Assembly (NCBI GenBank): GCA_900550135.1
Contig: URQO01000008.1
Coordinates: 1-48,617 of the forward strand
Direction of reading: 5' to 3'
Length of the DNA: 48,617 nt
From: an uncultured Eubacterium sp.
GTDB lineage: Bacteria > Bacillota > Clostridia > Lachnospirales > Lachnospiraceae
Part shown: positions 25,118-34,609 of the stretch, piece after piece
Layout: each line of letters starts with the position of its first letter
Position numbering within the stretch: position 1 is the stretch's first letter
Notes under the pieces: generated by a model
Databases searched by the model: none
Seen by the model: the letters and a program-made list of their open reading frames with translations, nothing else
What the model was told of the DNA's origin: nothing
Made by a program: the position numbers and the translations under genes

Positions 25118-27316
25118 TTATAATATCAATCCCATTTTCATTAAAGTTTTTAAATTTAATTTGATTTTTCCTGACTCAAACTGAATATGGAGTGTTTCAC
25201 CATCCACCAGATAAACGGTTCCGGTTCCAAGCTTTTTGTGGTGAATCATTCCTGTTCTTTTTATTTCTTCCAGTTTTTCACTGTAATCTTTGTATGATAT
25301 TTCAATGCTGTCTGAAAATACATTGTATGGTTTCGATACTTTACCAGCTCTATAACTTGTGCTGGTTTTCCCTTTATCTGACACATAGCCTGTTCCGTTT
25401 CTTTCTTTATTTGCTATATTGCTTGTACGGGTTTTTAATGAATCATGAAAATTTAATTTTTCTGTTTTATTCTCTATCCCCATCAATTGATTTACAAATG
25501 TTTTTGCTCCCTTTTCACAGAAAATGTGAAGATTATTTTTGGCCCTTGTCACAGCCACATAAAAAAGTCTTCTTTCTTCTTCATATTCTTTTATTTCTTC
25601 TGTAGCCATGTTTCTGCCAAGTGTTTTTTCCGGAAAAATTCCATCTATTACATCCATTATATAAACATTGTCATACTCCAAACCTTTGCTTGAATGCATT
25701 GTTGAAAAGATTAAGTTAGAAGGTTCATTTTTCTTTTCCTTAATAATTTCAGACAACTGCTTTAGTCGGTTAAGAAATGCATCTGCTGATGGCTGATTGC
25801 TGGCAATAGCCCTTAATATATCAAGCTTTCCTGTTTTCATATTGTTCTTTTCCAGATACTCTCCATAGCCCATAGCATTTATGATTCTGTAAAGGGAACT
25901 TGTGGCATTTTCATTATTCAAAAACTTCATATGCTTCATAATTTCCCTAACGCTTTTCTTTGTACCTGCCGGTGTAATGTCACAAATCAAAACTGCCTCT
26001 AGCACTGATATATTTTTCTGTTTACTTATGGTAACAGCTTTTTCAGCCACGTTTTTTCCAACAAAAGTACCTATTTTATAATATATTTGTAAAAAACGCT
26101 CCGTGTCTGTTTGATCCTGTCCAAAGTGAATTATGTTTTCTACGTCCATAACTATCTTACTAGAGAAAAAACTCAAATCCATATTTTTAATTCTATAGGG
26201 AATCCCCTCCTTCTCCAGCAAATCCACAACAGGAAGAATACTTTCATTGTCACGGTACAAAACTGCTGTTTCTTCAGTACAGTTTTGTGCCATATTTTTT
26301 AAATATTCATATTGGTCTTTTCTATTTTTTATGTCAACCAAATGAATTTTACTTTCCATAGGCCTAAAAGGCTTCATTGTCTTTTTATGTCTTAATGTGT
26401 TCTGCTGAATAAATCTGTCAGCTGCCAGCACAATCTCTCCATTTGACCTGAAGTTATCCTCCATTAGCAGCACTTTTCCATTTGGATATATTGTCTCAAA
26501 ATTTAAAAGTGCTTCAGGGTAGGCTGCCCTAAAGCCGTATATACTTTGGTCTTCGTCACCGACCATAAACATATTTTCATATTTTGATGCCAAAATTCTA
26601 ATGATTTCGTGCTGGATTTTTGATGTGTCCTGTGCCTCATCTACTGATATATACTGATGTTTGTTTTGAAACTCTTCCAATAATGCCGGTGTAGATTTAA
26701 GCATATTTAAGGCATATATCATCTGGTCATCATAGTCCATCAATGACTGATTTCTTAATTCACGATTATATTCATTATAAATTTTAAGTAACGATAACTT
26801 TTCTTTATCCCCTAGTTTTTCTATTTCTTTTTCTGAAAGCATCATATTTTTTATGTAAGTAATTAAGGTAATTATATTTTGTATGTCGCTTTCATTGGGA
26901 TATTTTTTCTCAACTTTTTGATATATTAAAGACAATAATTTTGCCCGGCTTCCGTCATCAGCCATCAACTGAAATGGCTGTCTTCCAATGTGCTTTGCAT
27001 AGCTGTTTATAATTTGAGCGCACAATCCGTTGATTGTTCTAAACTCCATTGACGCTGCAATATCCTGCCCAAAAATCCCTGCAAATCTATTTTTCATTTC
27101 TATAGTAGCCGGTACAGTGTAAGTTAATGTAAGCATTTTTGCTGGAAAAATATTCTGACAATATATCATATATCCCAGCCTGTAAACCAGCACTGTTGTT
27201 TTTCCACTGCCCGGTACTGCCAAAAGTAAAGTTGGCACCTCTGTTGCCGTTACAGCTGACATTTGCTGATCTGTTAAATTTAATTTATATTTTGTTATAA
27301 ATTGTTCTTTAGTCAT
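25118..27316 (-). CDS. UvrD/Rep-family DNA helicase
   Basis: This is an SF1A 3'-5' DNA helicase, likely in repair or replication restart. The 732-residue product has the motifs in order: Q-motif (LNLTDQQMSAV), Walker A (AVPGSGKTT), DEAQD, VGDEDQSIYGFRAA, TMHSSKGLEYDNVYI and LFYVAVTRAKNNL. The C terminus carries a small Tudor/KOW-like domain (HKKLGTGTVYLVDGETLHIQF), as in PcrA. It is somewhat shorter and more divergent than PcrA, so it may be an accessory paralogue rather than PcrA itself. The RBS is weak. An HD hydrolase gene lies 64 bp upstream on the same strand. Confidence 0.92.
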   Translation of the reverse strand: MTKEQFITKYKLNLTDQQMSAVTATEVPTLLLAVPGSGKTTVLVYRLGYMIYCQNIFPAKMLTLTYTVPATIEMKNRFAGIFGQDIAASMEFRTINGLCAQIINSYAKHIGRQPFQLMADDGSRAKLLSLIYQKVEKKYPNESDIQNIITLITYIKNMMLSEKEIEKLGDKEKLSLLKIYNEYNRELRNQSLMDYDDQMIYALNMLKSTPALLEEFQNKHQYISVDEAQDTSKIQHEIIRILASKYENMFMVGDEDQSIYGFRAAYPEALLNFETIYPNGKVLLMEDNFRSNGEIVLAADRFIQQNTLRHKKTMKPFRPMESKIHLVDIKNRKDQYEYLKNMAQNCTEETAVLYRDNESILPVVDLLEKEGIPYRIKNMDLSFFSSKIVMDVENIIHFGQDQTDTERFLQIYYKIGTFVGKNVAEKAVTISKQKNISVLEAVLICDITPAGTKKSVREIMKHMKFLNNENATSSLYRIINAMGYGEYLEKNNMKTGKLDILRAIASNQPSADAFLNRLKQLSEIIKEKKNEPSNLIFSTMHSSKGLEYDNVYIMDVIDGIFPEKTLGRNMATEEIKEYEEERRLFYVAVTRAKNNLHIFCEKGAKTFVNQLMGIENKTEKLNFHDSLKTRTSNIANKERNGTGYVSDKGKTSTSYRAGKVSKPYNVFSDSIEISYKDYSEKLEEIKRTGMIHHKKLGTGTVYLVDGETLHIQFESGKIKLNLKTLMKMGLIL

Positions 27317-27380
27317 AACTTTCTATTTTTTCTCCAATGAAAGGTTATTATATTTTTAATTGGGATAATTAAATTTTGAT

Positions 27381-27875
27381 TTACAAACCTTCTATTCCAA
27401 ACATTTCCCTACACAGTATTTTCCCGGAAGATGTTTTAAATATTGTTTTATAAGCATTTTCAATCGAGGAAGTTGTGGCGTTGTCTTCGTATAAATTTAC
27501 CAAAAAGTCAGCTTCAACCAGTATCTGGTAGTCTATGCCATCTATATCTGTGTATGTGTGATGATGTCCAATAAGATACTGCACTCTTTCCGATACATCT
27601 TTATCAAATCCCAACCGGGCAAGTAACTCTTTTGCAATTGGTGGGCCCAACTGTTCCTGATATTTTCCACTGCAATTGTTATACTTTTCTTCTGCCAGAT
27701 GAATACCTATATCGTGGGTTAATGCTGCTGCCTGAATTATGAAAAGTGTTCTGTTGTCTACCTGTTCCATTTCTGCAATAAGCTTTGCGTAGGCATGTAC
27801 CTTTGTAAAATGCTGTATTCTTTTTGCATCACTGCTGTATAATTTTATCATTTCTAAATATAATTTATTTATCAT
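27381..27875 (-). CDS. HD-domain phosphohydrolase
   Basis: The 164-residue product has the metal-binding HD core: FTKVHAYAKLIAEM, ALTHDIGIHLAEEKY (HD pair) and QYLIGHHHTYTDIDG. Such small HD proteins act on nucleotides or phosphate esters; the substrate here is unknown. The RBS is TTAGGAGC. It may be co-transcribed with the helicase downstream. Confidence 0.88.
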   Translation of the reverse strand: MINKLYLEMIKLYSSDAKRIQHFTKVHAYAKLIAEMEQVDNRTLFIIQAAALTHDIGIHLAEEKYNNCSGKYQEQLGPPIAKELLARLGFDKDVSERVQYLIGHHHTYTDIDGIDYQILVEADFLVNLYEDNATTSSIENAYKTIFKTSSGKILCREMFGIEGL

Positions 27876-27917
27876 ATGTACGCTCCTAATAATTTTGTTT
27901 TTTCTCTTTGTAAGAGA

Positions 27918-28124
27918 CTATATATACCCTACTATTAAAAGTATTATATAAATTTCTATATTTTCATTTATAATATTTCCATTTTGGTAATCATCCCACA
28001 GATAACATGCAACAAAATATATACATGTAATAATTGTAAGTTGAACCATCAGCAGTAATCGAAATATTTTATCTTCTTTTAAATTAGTTTTAAAAAATAA
28101 TCTTATCATATTAATAATCCACAT
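27918..28124 (-). CDS. Possible small membrane protein, unrecognised
   Basis: The open frame encodes 68 residues with two hydrophobic stretches (LLLMVQLTIITCIYFVACYL and IYIILLIVGYI) separated by an acidic loop. No clear ribosome binding site precedes either ATG (codons 1 or 6), and it begins 7 bp after the terminator hairpin at 28131-28156. It could be a real small membrane protein or chance in AT-rich DNA. Confidence 0.3.
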   Translation of the reverse strand: MWIINMIRLFFKTNLKEDKIFRLLLMVQLTIITCIYFVACYLWDDYQNGNIINENIEIYIILLIVGYI

Positions 28125-28130
28125 ACAAAG

Positions 28131-28156
28131 AATGAGGCTAAAAAATTAGCCTCATT
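28131..28156 (-). terminator. Hairpin terminator after the Lon-like ATPase
   Basis: AATGAGGCTA (28131-28140) pairs perfectly with TAGCCTCATT (28147-28156) around a 6-nt loop; CTTTGTATG follows on the minus strand. It lies 66 bp beyond the ATPase stop. Confidence 0.75.
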
Positions 28157-28222
28157 GCTTTTAATCAAAATCATTCATCTTCAATTTGGTTTTATTACAG
28201 CTTTTTTAAGACTTTAAATTTA

Positions 28223-29707
28223 TTAACATAACAGCTCCCTAACCATATCACCTGTAAATGTAACTGATTTTACATGATTTACTTCTATCTGATACAGGGT
28301 ATTGGCTGTAATGTGCTCTGCTGCCTGTTCCAAATCACGAATACCACTTGTATTTTTGTAAATATCTACAACTGCATCTATTGCCTCCGGTGTCATAATA
28401 CACTCATCTTCTTTAAGACCAATTCTTTTTAAAGTCTTTGGCAATGCAAATTTGCTGAAAATAATTTTCTTTTCTTCTGTTGTATAATCAGGTAATTCAA
28501 TAACTGCAAATCTTGACATCAGCGGTGCACTAATCTGTGACTTGTCATTGGCGGTTGCTATAGGATATACACCTACTGTTGGAATCATACATTCCATGTA
28601 GTTGTCTGTAAATCCAAGGTTGTCCAGAAGAGTCAACAATACATCGGCAGGATTTCCTTTTCCATTTCCTGATGTAGCTTTATCCAGCTCGTTGATAATA
28701 AATACAAGATTTGACTCACCTGCCACTGAAAATGCATCCATAATAATGCCCGGCTTTGCATTAGTGTATATACGTGAACTACCTGTCAACTGCTCTGGGT
28801 CATTGATTGAACTCATATCAAGAGTTGTCCATGGCAACTTTAATATACGGGCAACTGCATAAGCTATCTGTGATTTACCTGTTCCTGCAGGTCCTACCAA
28901 AAGCAATCCATATGCAGGAAGTGTATGTGTACGGTTAATCTGTATAATTGTCTCAATAATTCTCTGCTTTACTCTCTCCATTCCGTAAAGTTCTTCGTCA
29001 AGGATTCTTCTTGCCTCTTCAGGATCAATAGACTCAAAATAATTGTTCTTCCACTGAACATTCATCATTATTGAAAGGGCTCTTTGAGCATGATGTCTCT
29101 CTTCCTGTGATACTTCATTGGAGCGTGCCACTGCAAGATTTCTTCTTGCCCACAGACGGATATTGTCAGGCAATGTACGTCCTGCACAATTCATAAAATC
29201 AGTAATACTTTGAAGGCTTGTAAGCTTCATGCTATCGCCCTCTTCCTCCTGATCCTCATCTATTGCTTCCTCTGCAGGTGGATTACTTGCCAACAATCTT
29301 TCTATCATAAACTGAAGAAATCCATCTTCTGCTGAAAGTTTTGTTCCACCACCAAAGGCTGTTTCGCGAATCTTGTAGACTGCATATCCATCAGGTGTAT
29401 TTTCCCCTGATAATCTGACATTTATATGATTTTCACCAAGCCATTTTAAAAGGCTGACAAATCGTGAATCAATTTTTGTAATATCTGCACTTACAGTACC
29501 GTCCTCTTCATTAAATTCAAAAGATGTTCTCTTGGAAGGGTTGGTAAACAAACCTGCTGAGTGATGCTTCCACTGACGGCTACTATTGTCCAAAAACATA
29601 ATTGGCGACTGTGCAGTAGCCTGACTTGCGCTTGATGGAAATGTTGTATATGTACATACACCCTTTCCTTCTTCATCCGGTGTATTTTTAAAATCAAAAA
29701 CTGGCAT
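28223..29707 (-). CDS. Lon-like AAA+ ATPase without protease domain
   Basis: This 494-residue protein has an N-terminal region of about 225 residues that I do not recognise (acidic stretch EAIDEDQEEEG near 150), then a Lon-type AAA+ module: LDEELYGMERVKQRI, Walker A GPAGTGKS (272-279), KPGIIMDAF, FIINELDKA at the Walker B position, ATANDKSQISAPLMSRF and sensor-2 region TSGIRDLEQAAEHIT. This order and spelling follow Lon closely, but the LON N-domain and the Ser-Lys protease domain are both missing. The Walker B Asp is Asn (N339) followed by the catalytic Glu (E340), read from AAC GAG in the DNA. It may be a remodelling ATPase or chaperone; partners are unknown. The RBS is AAGGAG. Confidence 0.85.
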   Translation of the reverse strand: MPVFDFKNTPDEEGKGVCTYTTFPSSASQATAQSPIMFLDNSSRQWKHHSAGLFTNPSKRTSFEFNEEDGTVSADITKIDSRFVSLLKWLGENHINVRLSGENTPDGYAVYKIRETAFGGGTKLSAEDGFLQFMIERLLASNPPAEEAIDEDQEEEGDSMKLTSLQSITDFMNCAGRTLPDNIRLWARRNLAVARSNEVSQEERHHAQRALSIMMNVQWKNNYFESIDPEEARRILDEELYGMERVKQRIIETIIQINRTHTLPAYGLLLVGPAGTGKSQIAYAVARILKLPWTTLDMSSINDPEQLTGSSRIYTNAKPGIIMDAFSVAGESNLVFIINELDKATSGNGKGNPADVLLTLLDNLGFTDNYMECMIPTVGVYPIATANDKSQISAPLMSRFAVIELPDYTTEEKKIIFSKFALPKTLKRIGLKEDECIMTPEAIDAVVDIYKNTSGIRDLEQAAEHITANTLYQIEVNHVKSVTFTGDMVRELLC

Positions 29708-29741
29708 TTCTTTTCTCCTTCTTTAAACTCTCACTAACACA

Positions 29742-29825
29742 TTATTTTACTATAACGCTGGTTCTGAGACAATAATATTTAATTATCATATCTGCTTCAT
29801 CAGCTACTTTTCTTACATCAGGCAT
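29742..29825 (-). CDS. Possible 27-residue peptide overlapping the previous gene's end
   Basis: An ATG at 29823-29825 lies within the last codons of the upstream small gene, and the frame runs 27 codons (MPDVRKVADEADMIIKYYCL to TSVIVK) before a TAA. The composition looks protein-like, but no independent ribosome binding site is visible. It may be a coupled peptide or the out-of-frame remains of a longer C terminus. Confidence 0.3.
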   Translation of the reverse strand: MPDVRKVADEADMIIKYYCLRTSVIVK

Positions 29826-30093
29826 TTTCTATTTTTACCTCCTTTATTGGTTTAAGGAAATCTTCCGGTAAAATATAAAGATTTTTTAATATTGGAATCA
29901 AATCAATATACTCTTCTTCGCTTTCTTCATTATGTTTATATTTTGCCATGACAACAAGATATCCATTGTCCCATTCTTTTACAGCTGTATACTTCTCTAA
30001 TGAATATGGAGCCTTAAATCTTATTACATATTCTCTAAAACGAAATATTGTATAATTGTCTTTATTACTGAGAGTTGCGTAATCAAAATCCAT
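29818..30093 (-). CDS. Small conserved-looking hypothetical protein
   Basis: The product is 91 residues from the ATG at 30091-30093 (MDFDYATLSNKDNYTIFRF), which has GAAGGGAAG upstream; a GTG six codons earlier is an alternative. It is a small mixed alpha/beta protein (YLVVMAKYKHNE, IDLIPILKNLYILPEDFL) without signal peptide or helices. I do not recognise the family. It lies between the AlkD-like gene and the Lon-like ATPase, same strand. Confidence 0.7.
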   Translation of the reverse strand: MDFDYATLSNKDNYTIFRFREYVIRFKAPYSLEKYTAVKEWDNGYLVVMAKYKHNEESEEEYIDLIPILKNLYILPEDFLKPIKEVKIENA

Positions 30094-30156
30094 ATTGTCA
30101 CTTCCCTTCACTAATCCTTATATACTACATTATTTAATATATTTTTATCATAAACA

Positions 30157-30834
30157 CTACTTAATCTTCAAGGTTTTTAAATATTCTTTTTGCTCCTTTG
30201 TCACTCTATAGCTTTCCCTGGCCTTTTGAATAGCCTTATTGTGAGTCCATTTGTCCATAACAGGCTGTTCAAAATAAGGAATTGTGGCATCCCACTGTTT
30301 TGCCAGAGCTGTTGCAAAATACCACGCAATCATCATATTCACATAGTATTCATCTGAATGTACTGATGCCGGCATTTTCAAATATTCAGATTTGAAGTCT
30401 TCATCTAAAAAATGCTTCATTAGCATTAACATTGCAAATCTACATGTATATGTATGTTTTGATTTTATCCATACTTTTATTTTTTCAAGCAATTTATCTC
30501 TGTTATTTTTAAATGGCTTTGGGTTCATCAAATCACACACTGCCCAGTTGTCTACATATGGCAAAAAATTTTCTAAATAGGTGATACATTGGTCATAATC
30601 CTTCATTTCCGAAATAAGTATGCCGTGTAGTATATACTCCTCATAATAGTTATGGGGTAATGCATTTAAAAACTGCTGACATTCAGGGTCCTTTGCAAAA
30701 GCTTTTGCTAATTTTCTCACATCTGGTGTTCTTACACCAATCAACTTTTCCCTTGGCATGTCAGGTATAAGTTTGCTTTGAAAATCTCCATAATCCTTGT
30801 CCTGTAGTTTTATCAGTTCTTCTATAACTTTCAT
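30157..30834 (-). CDS. AlkD-like DNA alkylation repair protein (HEAT-repeat glycosylase family)
   Basis: This 225-residue helical protein matches the AlkD/YhaZ family, whose members remove bulky or cationic alkylated bases without base flipping. Visible family features are GVRTPDVRKLAKAF near residue 33, YEEYILHGILI, VDNWAVCDLMNPKPF and RFAMLMLMKHFL. AlkD's catalytic Asp/Trp pair has counterparts in VDNWAVCD, so activity is plausible. It stands just downstream of sbcC with an 80-bp gap; a joint DNA-damage role is inferred. Confidence 0.87.
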   Translation of the reverse strand: MKVIEELIKLQDKDYGDFQSKLIPDMPREKLIGVRTPDVRKLAKAFAKDPECQQFLNALPHNYYEEYILHGILISEMKDYDQCITYLENFLPYVDNWAVCDLMNPKPFKNNRDKLLEKIKVWIKSKHTYTCRFAMLMLMKHFLDEDFKSEYLKMPASVHSDEYYVNMMIAWYFATALAKQWDATIPYFEQPVMDKWTHNKAIQKARESYRVTKEQKEYLKTLKIK

Positions 30835-30914
30835 AGCATCTCCTCATTTATTTTTCGTTCTTTAACCTGTTACTTTTGCTTTATTATAAACTATGCTATA
30901 TCCGGATTCGTATA

Positions 30915-33464
30915 TTATATTTCTATTTCAATTTTGCTTCCGTTACTTCTGTCTTTAGAGACAATGATTTTCTTGTCGATTCTCTCCTTCAACTCCTCAA
31001 CATGAGAAATAATTCCTACCAGACGATTTCCTTCAGTTACACTGCTTAATGCATTCATTGCCTGGTTTAATGATTCTTCATCTAAAGATCCAAACCCTTC
31101 ATCTACAAATAAAGTGTCAATTCTTATACCACCTGACTTGGCATGTATTTCATCAGACAGTCCCAATGCCAAGGATAGTGAAGCCTTAAAAGATTCCCCT
31201 CCTGACAAAGTTTTTACGCTACGTTCACTTCCATTGTAATGGTCAATTACACTTAAATCCAAACCTGATTGTGAACCCTTGTTTTCTCCAAAGTCACACC
31301 TTTTTAGTTCATATTGTCCTGCAGTCATAGTCATAAACCTTACATTGGCACGACGTATAATCTCATCGAAATAATGCATTTGCACATATGTTTCCAAATA
31401 AATTTTGTCTTTGCCATTAAGATTTCCATTGGCTGTATTAGACAGTGATTTTACCATATTCCACTGTTCTTCCACTTCTTTTAACGAATTGTACTGCTTT
31501 TGTATTTCTTTTTTGGCTGATACATTGGTATTGTATCTAAACTCGGCATCTTTTTCTGCCTTTTTAAATACATTACCATTGGAAATAAGTTCTTTCTTTT
31601 CATCTTCCAATTGTTTGGTATCTATAGCAGGAGCATCCTTTAAACTGTCCTCTAATGTGGCAATTATTTTTTTACTTCCATCAATATCTCCAATACACTT
31701 TTGATATTTTTCATTTGAATCAGTCTGTCTGTTATTAATATCTGATACTTTTTTTGACAACAACGCAATATTTTCTTTTGCCTCTTTTACTGTTTCATAC
31801 TGTAGATTCTTTGCTATCTCATTTATTTCAACTTCTTTTTTGCCAATTTCCATTTTCAGATTCTGGATATTTTTATCAATGTCCTGGTTTTCAAACCCGT
31901 CCACTGCTTTTCCAATATTGGCCAAATTTTTACTTTGAATTTCTTTTTCAAGCTTTTCTTTTGCATCCTCTATTGATATTTTTCCAAAAACACTTTCAAT
32001 TTTCAGGATTGTTTCCTTTTCTGCCACCTGAATCTGCGTATTTTCTTCTGCAATCTGTTGACTGATTTTCGACACTGTTTTTTCTTTGTTTTCAACACTG
32101 TTTTTTAACTGCTCCAACTGTTCTTTTGTTGGTGCATTTTCAGTTAATGTGGCAAGTTTTGGATGTTTTAGAGAACCACACACAGGGCATGGCATATCAT
32201 CTTTCAAATCCTTTGCCAGCATTCCTGCCTGCTCATTTACAAATATCTGATACTTGTCCTGATATTCTGTTTGTAAACTTACAAGTTCCAGATTTTTTTG
32301 TTTAAATTCATTTCTTACTTCTTCTAACTTGTGTTGCTTTTGTTCCAGCAAAGTAATTGCATTTTTTATAAAATAAATTTTGGCACTTTCATTTTTTAAT
32401 AATTCTTTTTTATCTTCCGCAAGGGATTTCTTTATTTCTTCCAATTGCTCATAACTGTCCAAAGTATCTGTGATTTTCTCTACCTGATATTCCAGCTGTT
32501 TTTTCTCAGGTTCAAGCTTTTTTATCTCAAGAACTTCTGCTTCCAATGTTACAAGTTTTTCAGAATTTTCTACAAGCCTTTTCTCTTCTTTTTCTTTTTT
32601 TTCAATTGCACTATTAATTGTTTCAGCCTGTCCCAGCTTTTGATTAATTGCTTCCAATTCCTTTTCGATTTTTTTAATCTGCTTTTTATTTTCAGTAGCT
32701 GTAAGCTTATCTCTGTCAATTATTTCATCCAACACTTTAAGTGTTTCATCTACACCTGCGTCTGTTTTATTTTCAACAACCTGCTGCCACTTAATAAGTA
32801 AAGGATTTTCACTATCAATTTTTACACCATCAATATACTGATTAATACTTCTGCTTTTTTCATCGTATTCATTATGAAGTTTTTTGGATTTTTCTTTTAA
32901 CTTGTCCTGTAATTTTTTGTATCCTTCAGTTGCAAAAATCTGTCTTAGAATTTCGCTTCGCTCTTTTGTTTTCGTAAGCAATAACTTCAAAAACTCACCC
33001 TGGGCTATCATGGCAATCTGATTAAACTGCTTTTTGTCCAATCCTATTATTTCCGTAATTTTTGCCGTTACTTCCTTTACCTTAGTAATAGGTGCATTTC
33101 CATCATAAAATGTTAAAGTTGCATTTGCACTTTCCTTTGTTTCTCCGTCACCACGCTTTGCCGGTCTCATATATTCAGGATTTCTTTTTACGGTATAATT
33201 CTTTCCTTTATTTTCAAAATCAAGCGTTACATATGTTTCCGTTTCAGCATTGGCATACTTGCTTCTAAACATGTTATTATCTCTATTGTCACCGCTTGCC
33301 TCACCATACAGGGCAAAAACAATAGCATCAAAAATAGTGGTCTTTCCTGCTCCGGTATCACCGGTAATTAGGTAAAGTCCCTTTGTTCCTAATTTTTCAA
33401 AATCAACTTCTACTTTGTCAGCATAAGGTCCGAAAGCTGACATCACAAGCTTGGTAGGTCTCAT
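30915..33464 (-). CDS. sbcC: Exonuclease SbcCD, ATPase subunit SbcC
   Basis: SbcC is the Rad50-like partner of SbcD; the complex cleaves DNA hairpins and blocked ends. The 849-residue product has Walker A in GDTGAGKTTIFDAIVFALYG, long coiled-coil arms (about 180-400 and 470-660), a zinc hook CPVCG near the middle, the ABC signature LSGGESFKASLSLALGLS, and Walker B LFVDEGFGSLDEES. It is shorter than Bacillus SbcC (over 1100), mainly through shorter coils. The start lies 5 bp after the sbcD stop. Confidence 0.96.
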   Translation of the reverse strand: MRPTKLVMSAFGPYADKVEVDFEKLGTKGLYLITGDTGAGKTTIFDAIVFALYGEASGDNRDNNMFRSKYANAETETYVTLDFENKGKNYTVKRNPEYMRPAKRGDGETKESANATLTFYDGNAPITKVKEVTAKITEIIGLDKKQFNQIAMIAQGEFLKLLLTKTKERSEILRQIFATEGYKKLQDKLKEKSKKLHNEYDEKSRSINQYIDGVKIDSENPLLIKWQQVVENKTDAGVDETLKVLDEIIDRDKLTATENKKQIKKIEKELEAINQKLGQAETINSAIEKKEKEEKRLVENSEKLVTLEAEVLEIKKLEPEKKQLEYQVEKITDTLDSYEQLEEIKKSLAEDKKELLKNESAKIYFIKNAITLLEQKQHKLEEVRNEFKQKNLELVSLQTEYQDKYQIFVNEQAGMLAKDLKDDMPCPVCGSLKHPKLATLTENAPTKEQLEQLKNSVENKEKTVSKISQQIAEENTQIQVAEKETILKIESVFGKISIEDAKEKLEKEIQSKNLANIGKAVDGFENQDIDKNIQNLKMEIGKKEVEINEIAKNLQYETVKEAKENIALLSKKVSDINNRQTDSNEKYQKCIGDIDGSKKIIATLEDSLKDAPAIDTKQLEDEKKELISNGNVFKKAEKDAEFRYNTNVSAKKEIQKQYNSLKEVEEQWNMVKSLSNTANGNLNGKDKIYLETYVQMHYFDEIIRRANVRFMTMTAGQYELKRCDFGENKGSQSGLDLSVIDHYNGSERSVKTLSGGESFKASLSLALGLSDEIHAKSGGIRIDTLFVDEGFGSLDEESLNQAMNALSSVTEGNRLVGIISHVEELKERIDKKIIVSKDRSNGSKIEIEI

Positions 33465-33469
33465 TTATT

Positions 33470-34609
33470 CTACTCCCATATTTCATCTATTAACTGTTCT
33501 AACAAATCTCTTTGTCCGTCATTTATTCTTACATTATTCTGCATTTCAAAAAAGTCATCAAACAACTCTATTTGTGATTTTTCTCTAATATTTGTCTCTA
33601 ATTTTATATCCTGATTATGTTTTGTTCTTTTATTCTTGTATTCAAGACTCATAATGTTTGGATATATTGTTCTTAAAAGTTCCATTGCATTAATTTTTTC
33701 ATCTTCATCTGTAAGCACTGCATGAATATAATTAAATCTGTCCTTGTCCTGGTAAAATGATTTTGCCGTCAACTCATCATAAGTTCCCTCAATGATTTCC
33801 ATGTCATGCATTGGCTTTACGGGAATAGCAGAATACTCTACATTCCCCTTTTCATTTACATCTACCAACAATGCACTTTTTTTATGATTTACTTCAGAAA
33901 AAGAGTATTTTAAAAGTGTTCCGGCATATCTGATTTTGTCAGAGTGAACTCTTTGTGGTCCATGCAAATGTCCCAGTGCCACATAATCAAATCTGTCAAA
34001 ATGTTCGCCTGATACTTCATCTACACCACCTACGGATATATTCTCTGAATCGCACTTTTCTCCACCTGTCACAAACTGATGTGCTATCAGAATATTTCTC
34101 TCACTTTCATCTATGTCCGTGTGTTCCATAATACTTTTGATTGCATCATCATATGTAACTATTTCATCATCAAATCCCATTTTTTCATGGGCGTGTCTTA
34201 CAATGGCTGGTTTTACAAAAGGTAACATATAAATGTTTAACGGTCCATATTCATCAGTAAGAGTGATTTTTGATAGAGTTCCGTCATAAGGTTTTGCCAT
34301 ATAAATGCCCTCACTGCTCATAATATCAGCTCCAAATCCAATACGTTCGGCGCTGTCGTGATTTCCACTAATAGCAAATACATTAATATTTTTTTCAGAA
34401 AGTTTTGTTAAAAAGTCATTTAATAAAAGAACAGCCTCTGCCGGAGGCACAGGCTTATCATAGATATCTCCTGCCAACAGCACAGACTGTACCTTGTTTT
34501 CATCAATAACATTTAACACTTCCTTAAGTATAAACTTTTGGTCTTCAATCATGGAAAACTCATTTACACGTTTTCCAAGATGAAGATCTGCTAAATGTAA
34601 AAATCTCAT
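33470..34609 (-). CDS. sbcD: Exonuclease SbcCD, nuclease subunit SbcD
   Basis: This is a Mre11-type Mn-dependent nuclease. The 379 residues carry the phosphoesterase motifs MRFLHLADLHLGK, VLLAGDIYDKPVPP, AISGNHDSAER and DYVALGHLHGPQR. Its ATG overlaps the TGA of argF by four bases (ATGA), and sbcC follows immediately. Confidence 0.96.
   Translation of the reverse strand: MRFLHLADLHLGKRVNEFSMIEDQKFILKEVLNVIDENKVQSVLLAGDIYDKPVPPAEAVLLLNDFLTKLSEKNINVFAISGNHDSAERIGFGADIMSSEGIYMAKPYDGTLSKITLTDEYGPLNIYMLPFVKPAIVRHAHEKMGFDDEIVTYDDAIKSIMEHTDIDESERNILIAHQFVTGGEKCDSENISVGGVDEVSGEHFDRFDYVALGHLHGPQRVHSDKIRYAGTLLKYSFSEVNHKKSALLVDVNEKGNVEYSAIPVKPMHDMEIIEGTYDELTAKSFYQDKDRFNYIHAVLTDEDEKINAMELLRTIYPNIMSLEYKNKRTKHNQDIKLETNIREKSQIELFDDFFEMQNNVRINDGQRDLLEQLIDEIWE

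Noticed and set aside
27381..34609. A phage-defence island made of the HD hydrolase, Lon-like ATPase and SbcCD
   Set aside because: Tempting by content, but these are mostly housekeeping families, with no toxin, nuclease effector or integrase beside them.
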